Shown: positions 1 through 5,565 of the stretch, one piece after another
Layout: the number at the start of each line of letters is the position of its first letter
Position numbering within the stretch: position 1 is the first letter of the stretch
From: Actinomycetes bacterium
GTDB taxonomy: Bacteria; Actinomycetota; Acidimicrobiia; Acidimicrobiales; Bog-793
Reading direction: 5' to 3'
NCBI GenBank assembly: GCA_021785095.1
Contig: JAJYGM010000192.1
Location: 1-5,565 of the forward strand
DNA: 5,565 bases
The notes under the pieces: generated by a model
Databases searched by the model: none
What the model saw: only the letters and a program-made list of their open reading frames with translations
What the model was told of the DNA's origin: nothing
Position numbers and translations under genes: made by a program

Positions 1-272
1 ATCGGCTCCTGGCGGTCCACGCCGAGCAGCATGATGACGAAGAGGAACAGCACCACGATCGCGCCCGCGTACACGATGACCTGGACGGCGGCGAGGAACT
101 CCGCGTTCTGCTCGACGAAGAGGACGGCGATCCCGAACAGGGTCGCGACCAGGCACAGCGCCGCATGCACGGGGCTGCGCGAGACGACCACGCCGATCGC
201 TGCGACCAACACGATCGCCGCCGCGAGGACGAAGGTCACGAGGTCGGGAATGGTGATCGTGACGGCGAGCAT
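1..272 (-). CDS. nuoJ: NADH-quinone oxidoreductase subunit J (NuoJ), N-terminal 90 residues; 3' end outside window
   Basis: This is a small membrane subunit of the complex I proton-pumping arm (ND6 homologue), near the NuoH/NuoA/NuoK junction. The ATG at 270-272 shares its A with the nuoI TGA stop (TGATG). The frame is open to the window edge and gives 90 codons beginning MLAVTITIPDLVTF. Three hydrophobic helices are visible at about 11-30, 35-54 and 62-83. The family hallmarks are SPVHAALCLV after helix 1, EFLAAVQVIVYAG entering helix 3, and AIVVLFLFVIMLL completing it. Helix 3 carries the pi-bulge known from complex I structures. The fragment ends just after helix 3, at GVDRQEP; the last two helices and the C-terminus lie outside. 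No strong Shine-Dalgarno is seen: upstream is only a G-run (GGGGGGCGGG), so translation probably depends on coupling to nuoI. Identification rests on these motifs plus position after nuoI. Confidence 0.94.
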   Translation of the reverse strand, partial: MLAVTITIPDLVTFVLAAAIVLVAAIGVVVSRSPVHAALCLVATLFGIAVLFVEQNAEFLAAVQVIVYAGAIVVLFLFVIMLLGVDRQEP

Positions 273-955
273 CAGCGGGCCCGCCCCCCGAAACGCACCG
301 GGATCTTCGCAGCCTCTTCCTTGCGCAGCTCGAGGCTCGGCGAGGCCTCCGCGGGGTCGAGGCCGGACTGGCCGCGCTCGGGGGCGCGAGAGCCGTAGCC
401 GAGCTCACCCGACCAGTGCCGCCTCCCCTCCTGGTCCGCTACCCCGGCCGGCGAGGTCGCCCGCATCCAGCCCGACGTGAGGAGGTCGTCACCCTCGCGC
501 CAGTCCTCCCACGGCAGCTGCTGCGGCTTGCCGTCGTCACGCACGACCAGCTCTGCCTTCGTGTAGATCGCGTCGTTCCGGTCGGTGAAGGAGAACTCGA
601 AGAGCTTCGACTCCGTGATGGCCTGGGTCGGGCAGGCCTCCACGCAGAGGTCGCAGTGAATGCAGCGCAGGTAGTTGATCTCGTAGACGAAGCCGTAGCG
701 CTCGCCGGGGGAGACCGGATGGTCCGGCGGATTGTCCGCCCCGCGCACGTAGATGCAGTCGGCCGGGCAGACCCCCGCACAGAGCTCGCAGCCGATGCAC
801 TTCTCCATGCCGTCCTCGTAGCGGTTGAGCACGTGGCGCCCGTGGAAGCGGGGCGGCTTCGGCCGCTTCTCGTCGGGGTAGGACGAGGTGACGCGCGGCT
901 CGAAGATCTGCTTGAACGTCACCTTGAAGCCCTTCAGGGCATCGAGCGCGCCCAT
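272..955 (-). CDS. nuoI: NADH-quinone oxidoreductase subunit I (NuoI), 227 aa
   Basis: This is the two-cluster ferredoxin-like subunit at the base of the peripheral arm; it passes electrons to cluster N2 in NuoB next to the quinone site. Two classical 4Fe-4S motifs are visible: C53, C56, C59 with C63-Pro, and C98, C101, C104 with C108-Pro, corresponding to N6a and N6b. Each motif's last cysteine ligates the other cluster, as in bacterial ferredoxins. C67 is an additional cysteine after the first motif. The N-terminus (about 1-25) is a short basic/amphipathic segment that would lie against the membrane, followed by the well-conserved FHGRHVLNRYEDG. The ferredoxin core ends near residue 135 (AIYTKAELVV). 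About 90 charged, probably flexible residues follow, making the protein longer than E. coli NuoI (about 180). The start directly follows the nuoH stop, with GGGAGG four bases upstream. The stop TGA shares its A with the nuoJ ATG. Confidence 0.97.
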   Translation of the reverse strand: MGALDALKGFKVTFKQIFEPRVTSSYPDEKRPKPPRFHGRHVLNRYEDGMEKCIGCELCAGVCPADCIYVRGADNPPDHPVSPGERYGFVYEINYLRCIHCDLCVEACPTQAITESKLFEFSFTDRNDAIYTKAELVVRDDGKPQQLPWEDWREGDDLLTSGWMRATSPAGVADQEGRRHWSGELGYGSRAPERGQSGLDPAEASPSLELRKEEAAKIPVRFGGRAR

Positions 956-2167
956 CTAGCCTCCCACCCGGTCGAAGTCGTGCCCGCCGCTCTCCTCGTG
1001 GCGAGCCTTGCCGACGGCGAACGCACGGGGCAACACGAGCGCCACGAGCACCGCAGCCCCGAAGGTCGCGGCGCCGACCGCGAGAGAGATCTGGAACCCG
1101 GCGACGACGAGCAGCCAGCCGAGCGAGATCGGGATGAGGTACCGCCAGCCCAGGTTCATCAGCTGGTCGTAGCGGAACCGGGGCAGTGCCGCTCGGAACC
1201 AGACGTAGAGGAAGAGGAAGGCGAAGGTCTTCACCGCGAACCACGCGATCGGCATGAGGAAGTTGAGCACCGGGACGTGGAAGACCGGGCCGTCCGGCCC
1301 GCCGAAGAAGAGGGTGACCATGATCGCCGACCAGGAGATCGTGTTCATGAACTCCGCGAGGTAGAACATCGAGAACAGCCACGACGTGTACTCGGTGTGG
1401 AACCCCCCGACCAGCTCCGAGTCTCCCTCCGCGAGGTCGAACGGCGGCCGGTTGAGCTCTGCGGTCGCGGCAACGAGGAAGACCACGAAGGGCACGATCC
1501 CGAGCCGGATCACGTTCCAGTTCCAGACGTGCGGCGCCTGGCTCCCGACGATGCCGCTCGTGGTGAGCGAGCCCGTGACCAGCACGACGGCCACGACCGA
1601 CAGCCCGAGCGCCGCTTCGTAGGAGACCATCTGCGCGCTCGCCCGCACCGCGCCGAGCAGCGGGTACTTCGACCCCGACGCCCAGCCCGCGAGCATGAGC
1701 CCGTAGACGCCGACCCCGGACATCGCGAGCAGGAACAGGATGCCAATCGGCGGGTCGGCGACCTGCAGCAGCGTCGTGTGACCGAGGATGTGCACCGCGC
1801 CGCCGATGGGGACGATCGTGAAGATGAGGAACGCCGGGATCGCCGCCAGGAACGGCGCGAGTCGGTAGACGACCCGGTCCGCCCGCTCGGGCAGCAGGTC
1901 CTCCTTCAGCAGCAGCTTCGTGCCGTCCGCGAGCGTCTGGAGCAGACCCCACGGGCCGGCGCGGTTCGGGCCGATCCGGTTCTGCATGTCCGAGATGAGC
2001 TTGCGCTCGAACCAGATCATGAGGATGACGGAGACCAGGAGCAGTCCGAACGCGAGGAGGACCTTCACCACCACGATGAGCACGGCGGTGAGGTCGACCC
2101 CGTGCGCGAACACCGGGTCGGAGGTCACGAGGGCGATGCGTGGGGTCATCGGCACGGCAGTCGTCAT
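956..2167 (-). CDS. nuoH: NADH-quinone oxidoreductase subunit H (NuoH), 403 aa
   Basis: This is the inner-membrane subunit that, with NuoB and NuoD, forms the quinone chamber and the entry to the membrane proton path. Hydrophobic segments lie at about 26-51, 100-121, 140-161, 184-200, 219-236, 264-289, 300-324 and 344-380, the last possibly helix plus tail, consistent with the family's eight helices. Recognisable loops are the ERKLISDMQNRIGPNRAGPW stretch followed by GLLQTLADGTKLLLKE (74-89, the first NuoH family signature), the GSKYPLLGAVRASAQMVSYE loop (165-184), and AELNRPPFDLAEGDSELVGG (236-255, the second signature). In that last loop residue 249 is Asp where the family usually has Glu. 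The start at 2165-2167 overlaps the nuoG stop as ATGA and has GGAGG four bases upstream; Met7 is a less likely alternative. The stop TAG abuts the nuoI ATG with no spacer. The length is somewhat above the E. coli protein (about 325), with extra residues at both ends. Confidence 0.97.
   Translation of the reverse strand: MTTAVPMTPRIALVTSDPVFAHGVDLTAVLIVVVKVLLAFGLLLVSVILMIWFERKLISDMQNRIGPNRAGPWGLLQTLADGTKLLLKEDLLPERADRVVYRLAPFLAAIPAFLIFTIVPIGGAVHILGHTTLLQVADPPIGILFLLAMSGVGVYGLMLAGWASGSKYPLLGAVRASAQMVSYEAALGLSVVAVVLVTGSLTTSGIVGSQAPHVWNWNVIRLGIVPFVVFLVAATAELNRPPFDLAEGDSELVGGFHTEYTSWLFSMFYLAEFMNTISWSAIMVTLFFGGPDGPVFHVPVLNFLMPIAWFAVKTFAFLFLYVWFRAALPRFRYDQLMNLGWRYLIPISLGWLLVVAGFQISLAVGAATFGAAVLVALVLPRAFAVGKARHEESGGHDFDRVGG
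960..965 (-). promoter_or_regulatory. Shine-Dalgarno for nuoI
   Basis: On the minus strand GGGAGG lies four bases before the nuoI ATG. It is embedded in the final Val-Gly-Gly codons of nuoH, just before the TAG stop. It supports the annotated nuoI start, which directly follows that stop. Confidence 0.65.
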
Positions 2168-4872
2168 CCAGCCTCCAGGGTCTCCAGGCGGATCTCGGTC
2201 ACCGGGTCCCCCGCCCGGACGAGCGCGCTCGCGCCCGGGGCGTCAGCCGCCGGCGGGACCGCACCGAGGACGGCGACCCCTTTCGGCACGCCCGCATCCG
2301 CCTCCAGCACCAGCTCCAGCCGACCGGGTGCCGCACGCACGGCTACCTTCGTCCCCGACGCGACCCCGAGGCGCTCGAGCTCGGAGGGATGGGCCCTGAG
2401 CGCCGGGCTCGCTGCGAGTGCTGCGAGCGACGGGCTCGCCTGGACGGCGGTCCCCCCGTCGTAGCACCGGCGGGCTGCGACCAGCCGGAGCGAGTACGCG
2501 TCGACCGGGGGGGTCGCCGGGAGCGCCTCGGGGGGTTCCCAGGAGAGCAGCGCCGCCGGGCCGTCGTCGCCAGCCGCCATGCGTCCGCCGACGGGCGCAG
2601 CGACCACAGGCCCCGCAGCCCGGACCACGCCCGCCTCGGAGGGCGCGCCCTGACTCTCGACCGACGCGATGCCCGGCACGGCCATGGGGTCGAGCCGCTC
2701 CAGGCCTCCGGTTGCGCCGGCGGGCCACTCCCCGAGCTCGCCATCCGGACCGCGGCCTCGGAGCGGGAGCAGCGCACCCATCCGGCCGACCGTGCCGGCG
2801 AGCACCGCAGACGTCACCCCGGCGAAGAGCGGGGCGAGGCGGGCGCGCTCGGCCACGATGTCCGCGGGGGACGCGAAGCCGAGGTCGGCCCCGAGCGCCG
2901 CCGCGAGCTCCACGGCGATCGCCCAGTCCGGCCAGGCGAGCCCGGGGGCGACGACCTTCTGCCCGACCGGGCTCAGTCGCCCCTCACAGTTGGTCGTGGT
3001 CCCGGCCCGCTCCGAGGGTGCTGCAGCCGGGAGCACCACGTCGACGTGCTCCGACGAGGCGTTCGGGTGCGCCTCGACCGAGACGACCAGCTCGACGGCC
3101 TCGAGTGCCCTCCGGGCGAGGCTGCGGTCGGGGAAGTCGGAGAGGGGATCCGCTCCGAGGAGGAACAGCGCCCGCACCTGACCGGTTGCCGCTGCCTCCA
3201 GGAGCGCGCGCGCACCGCGCCCAGGTGCGCCAGGCAGGCCGCCCCACGCCGTCGCGAAGGCGCCCCCGTCGGCGAGGCGTTGGCGACCGGGGAGGAGGCC
3301 AGGTGCGAGCCCGGCGTCGAGCGCCCCGCGTACGTTGCCGCGCCGGAGCAACGGGAGGAACGTGGCCCCCGGGAGCATCCGGCGGAGCAGGCCGGCCGCA
3401 GCCACGGTCTGCTCCTCGCTCTCGGCGATCGAACTGCGCCCGAGCGCGACCACGACACCTTCCCCGCCGCCCGCCACGAGGCGGTCTCGTGCAGCCGCGA
3501 CGGCGGGGTTGGCCGGTGGGAGGGAACCGAGCAGCTGGCGCACCAGGTCGACGAGCTGGCCCGGTCGATAGCGCAGGGATGCCCTCGCCAGGTCCGTGAG
3601 CGACGTGTCGACGGGCGACAGCTCCACCAGATCGAGTCCGTGGTCCCGCACGGCGCCGCGCAGGCGCAGGAAGAGGACCGGCAGCTCCTCTCGCGGGTCC
3701 GGCCCGAGGAAGAGGAGCACCTTGGCGGCGCAGGCGTCGGCGATCGTGGCTGGCGGCAGGCCAGCAACCAGCTCGGCCGGCAGGCCGTCGTCGAGCTGGG
3801 CGTCGACCGAGTCGGTCCCGATCACGGCCTTCGCGAGCTTTGCCCAGGCGTAGGCGTCCTCGTTGGTGAGCCGGGCGCCGCCGAGCACTCCGACCGCACC
3901 GGGACCGTCCGTCGCGAGCACGGCCCGGAGCCGACCCGCCACCTCCGAGAGGGCGACCTGCCAGGACACCGGGCGGAGCCGGGCATCGGAGCGGAGGAGC
4001 GGGTGGGTCCGCCGGCTCGGAGCCGTGGATGCCTCGAAGGCGAAACGCCCCTTGTCGCAGAGCCAGGAGTGGTTGACCGCCTCGTCGTCCACGCCCAGGT
4101 GGCGGACGACCTCACCCGAGGAGGACTGCACCACCATCCGGCAGCCCAGCGCGCACGTGGTGCAGGTGGACTCCACCTGCTCGAGGTCCCAGGGGCGCGC
4201 CTTGAACCGATACGCGCTCGCCGTGAGCGCGCCGACCGGGCAGATCTGGACGGTGTTCCCGCTGAAGTAGGAGGCGAAGGGCCGGTCCGGGAACGTGTTG
4301 ACCTCGGTGTGGTCACCCCTTCCCTGGAAGGTGATGAAGGGGTCGCCGGCCACCTCCTTCGCGAAACGCGTGCAGCGATCGCACTGGATGCAACGCTCCC
4401 GGTCCAGCTCGACGAGCGAGCTCACCGGGATCGGCTTCGACCAGTGGCGCTTCTCCTCGACGAAACGGGTCTCGCCTGGGCCGAAGGTGAGCGTCTGGTC
4501 CTGCAGGGGGCACTCGCCCCCCTTGTCGCAGACCGGGCAGTCGAGCGGGTGGTTCACGAGGAGGAACTCGAGGACTCCCTCTTGAGCCTTGGTCGCCTTC
4601 GGGGAAGACGTGCGCACCTCCTGGCCGTCGGCCACGCGGATGTAGCAGGCGGGCTGGAGGCTAAAGCCGCGCGGCCCGGAGACCTCGACGAGGCACATCC
4701 GGCACATCCCAACCGGCTCCATCCGCGGGTGGTAGCAAAAGCGCGGGATATAGACGCCTGCTCGCTCGGCGACCTCGATCACGAGCTCGCCGGGCGCGGC
4801 AGCGACGGCCTTGCCGTCGACGGTGACCTGGATCGTCTGAGGCGCGACTTGCTCGCGGGCAGTGTCGGTCAT
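2164..4872 (-). CDS. nuoG: NADH-quinone oxidoreductase subunit G (NuoG), 902 aa
   Basis: This is the large iron-sulfur subunit of the complex I peripheral arm, carrying electrons from NuoF towards NuoI. Domains in order: a 2Fe-2S ferredoxin-like domain (about 12-90) with N1b ligands C46, C57, C60 and C76; the His-Cys motif HPLDCPVCDKGGEC (108-121) for N5; C161, C164, C167 and C211 for N4; and C237, C240, C244 and C272 matching N7, a cluster found only in some bacteria. A molybdopterin-oxidoreductase-like region follows (about 290-700, with TNCEGR at 627-632 and PGLAWPDW at 643-650). After a Gly/Ala/Pro-rich stretch comes a MopB C-terminal barrel (about 794-902). The length is close to E. coli NuoG (about 908). 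In complex I this fold does not act as a formate dehydrogenase. The ATG at 4870-4872 is supported by the ATGA overlap with nuoF and because the next Met (51) lies after C46. The stop overlaps the nuoH start (ATGA). A stand-alone formate dehydrogenase is unlikely given the neighbours. Confidence 0.97.
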   Translation of the reverse strand: MTDTAREQVAPQTIQVTVDGKAVAAAPGELVIEVAERAGVYIPRFCYHPRMEPVGMCRMCLVEVSGPRGFSLQPACYIRVADGQEVRTSSPKATKAQEGVLEFLLVNHPLDCPVCDKGGECPLQDQTLTFGPGETRFVEEKRHWSKPIPVSSLVELDRERCIQCDRCTRFAKEVAGDPFITFQGRGDHTEVNTFPDRPFASYFSGNTVQICPVGALTASAYRFKARPWDLEQVESTCTTCALGCRMVVQSSSGEVVRHLGVDDEAVNHSWLCDKGRFAFEASTAPSRRTHPLLRSDARLRPVSWQVALSEVAGRLRAVLATDGPGAVGVLGGARLTNEDAYAWAKLAKAVIGTDSVDAQLDDGLPAELVAGLPPATIADACAAKVLLFLGPDPREELPVLFLRLRGAVRDHGLDLVELSPVDTSLTDLARASLRYRPGQLVDLVRQLLGSLPPANPAVAAARDRLVAGGGEGVVVALGRSSIAESEEQTVAAAGLLRRMLPGATFLPLLRRGNVRGALDAGLAPGLLPGRQRLADGGAFATAWGGLPGAPGRGARALLEAAATGQVRALFLLGADPLSDFPDRSLARRALEAVELVVSVEAHPNASSEHVDVVLPAAAPSERAGTTTNCEGRLSPVGQKVVAPGLAWPDWAIAVELAAALGADLGFASPADIVAERARLAPLFAGVTSAVLAGTVGRMGALLPLRGRGPDGELGEWPAGATGGLERLDPMAVPGIASVESQGAPSEAGVVRAAGPVVAAPVGGRMAAGDDGPAALLSWEPPEALPATPPVDAYSLRLVAARRCYDGGTAVQASPSLAALAASPALRAHPSELERLGVASGTKVAVRAAPGRLELVLEADAGVPKGVAVLGAVPPAADAPGASALVRAGDPVTEIRLETLEAG
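2172..2176 (-). promoter_or_regulatory. Shine-Dalgarno for nuoH
   Basis: On the minus strand GGAGG lies four bases before the nuoH ATG, inside the last Leu-Glu-Ala codons of nuoG. The spacing is short but usable. Together with the ATGA overlap it favours the start at 2165-2167 over the in-frame Met six codons later. Confidence 0.6.
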
Positions 4873-5565
4873 CGTGCGTCTCGCATCGGGCAGCCGCCCT
4901 CTTTCACGTGCAGCAGGAACTCGTCGCGGAACATCCGGATCCCCGAGGCGATGGAGGACGGAATCGACGGGCCGAGCACGCAGATCGTCGTCTGCTGCGG
5001 CGGCCAGCTGACGCCGGGCGCGATGTTGTCGCAGGCGTCCATCAACAAGTCGAGGTCGGCCTCGCGGCCCGCTCCCTCCTCGATGCGCCGCAGGATCTTC
5101 TCGAGCCAGCCCGAGCCCTCACGGCAAGGGGTGCACTGACCACAGGACTCCCGGTAGAAGAAGCGGGTGATGCGCCACGCGGCACGCACGACACAGGTCG
5201 TGTCGTCCATGACGACGACCGAGCCCGAGCCGAGCATTGAGCTCTCCTTGGCCACCGCGTCCTGATCGAGGCCGAGCGAGAGATGCTCGGGGCCGAACCA
5301 GGGTGCCGACACACCGCCGGGGATGAAGGCCTTGAGGGCACGGCCGTCTTTGACCCCGCCGCCGAGGGAGGGATCCATGATCAAGTCGGCGAAGGTGGTC
5401 TTGGACATCTCGAGCTCGTACCAACCCGGGCGCTCGACACGGCCGGAGAGCGCGAACAGTCGGGTGCCGGTCGAACTCCCCTGGCCGAGGGCGGCGAAGG
5501 CCGCACCGCCGTTACGGACGATCCAGGGCAGGTTCGACATCGTCTCGATGTTGTTGACGACGGTC
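4869..5565 (-). CDS. nuoF: NADH-quinone oxidoreductase subunit F (NuoF), C-terminal part; 5' end outside window
   Basis: This is the NADH-oxidising, FMN-binding cytoplasmic subunit of complex I. Only about the last 231 residues are visible; the reading frame runs off the window edge. It opens with TVVNNIET, the conserved stretch after the FMN/NADH-binding domain, so roughly the first 200 residues, including the NADH and FMN loops, are missing. A SLBB (beta-grasp) domain follows (LSGRVERPGWYELEM to FIPGGVSAPWF). Then comes the C-terminal helical domain that binds 4Fe-4S cluster N3: ESCGQCTPCREG (positions 5115-5147) supplies three cysteines, and TTICVLG supplies the fourth, whose codon is at 4980-4982. 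The Met at 5538-5540 is internal, not the start, because conserved NuoF sequence continues upstream of it. The stop TGA overlaps the nuoG start by four bases (ATGA). HoxF or HydB-like flavoproteins share these domains, but the following nuoGHIJ order argues for NuoF. Confidence 0.96.
   Translation of the reverse strand, partial: TVVNNIETMSNLPWIVRNGGAAFAALGQGSSTGTRLFALSGRVERPGWYELEMSKTTFADLIMDPSLGGGVKDGRALKAFIPGGVSAPWFGPEHLSLGLDQDAVAKESSMLGSGSVVVMDDTTCVVRAAWRITRFFYRESCGQCTPCREGSGWLEKILRRIEEGAGREADLDLLMDACDNIAPGVSWPPQQTTICVLGPSIPSSIASGIRMFRDEFLLHVKEGGCPMRDAR

Noticed and set aside
537..1952. A 471-codon minus-strand frame spanning most of nuoH and nuoI
   Set aside because: It is an alternative frame of two confidently identified genes, Arg/Ala/Gly-rich and without any domain signature.
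416..2464. A 682-codon open frame on the plus strand, opposite nuoI and nuoH
   Set aside because: It is an Arg/Glu/Asp/His-rich antisense shadow of well-identified genes; there is no domain and no plausible independent start context.
4162..4180. A perfect 9-base inverted repeat (GCAGGTGGA-C-TCCACCTGC) inside nuoG
   Set aside because: It falls within the codons leading into the first N7 cysteines (Gln-Val-Glu-Ser-Thr-Cys). The centre is too short for a normal hairpin, there is no gene boundary near, and such dyads arise by chance in GC-rich coding DNA.
2164..4872. The possibility that the molybdopterin-like protein is a formate dehydrogenase or part of a bifurcating hydrogenase
   Set aside because: The ligands for N1b, N5, N4 and N7, the NuoG-like length and the flanking nuoF and nuoHIJ genes fit complex I. 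No FDH-specific accessory genes are in the window.
2140..5139. A 999-codon open frame on the plus strand, opposite nuoG and part of nuoF
   Set aside because: It is antisense to genes with clear homology. Its composition is dominated by Arg, Glu, Gly, Ala and Pro with no recognisable domain, as expected when G/C-biased third positions remove stop codons from the opposite strand.
5538..5540. ATG as a possible nuoF start
   Set aside because: The frame stays open upstream and encodes TVVNNIET, a conserved internal NuoF motif, so this Met is internal and the gene is cut by the window edge.

Overview
The window is a gap-free segment of a nuo operon, encoding respiratory complex I (proton-pumping NADH:quinone oxidoreductase), read entirely from the minus strand. 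In transcription order (high to low coordinates) it holds the 3' part of nuoF, complete nuoG, complete nuoH, complete nuoI and the 5' part of nuoJ. This is the canonical bacterial order F-G-H-I-J. Every base belongs to at least one of these five genes. I see no intergenic space, RNA gene, mobile element, CRISPR array or terminator. The remaining nuo genes (A-E upstream, K-N downstream) are expected outside the window; that is inference from the usual gene order.

Organism: the DNA is very GC-rich, with strong G/C at third codon positions. NuoI and NuoH look actinobacterial: NuoI has FHGRHVLNRYEDGMEKCIGC and SPGERYGFVYEINYLRCIHC, and NuoH has SGSKYPLLGAVRASAQMVSYE. From memory of family sequences I lean towards a deep-branching actinobacterial class such as Acidimicrobiia rather than Streptomyces or Mycobacterium. 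No alignment was run, so this is a tentative placement. Menaquinone as electron acceptor would follow from it but is not visible in the DNA.

How the genes work together: NuoF (FMN and cluster N3) takes electrons from NADH. NuoG passes them through N1b, N4 and N5 and also carries the motif for the off-path cluster N7. NuoI carries N6a and N6b, which lead to the quinone site formed partly by NuoH. NuoH and NuoJ are membrane subunits linking quinone chemistry to proton translocation. All cluster-ligating Cys/His residues expected in the visible parts are present, and no frameshift or premature stop was seen, so the enzyme looks functional.

Gene junctions are tight: ATGA overlaps at F/G and G/H, a directly abutting TAG-ATG at H/I, and a one-base TGATG overlap at I/J. 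This suggests one co-transcribed and translationally coupled unit. I did not find an undescribed system here. The findings are modest sequence peculiarities within a well-known complex.
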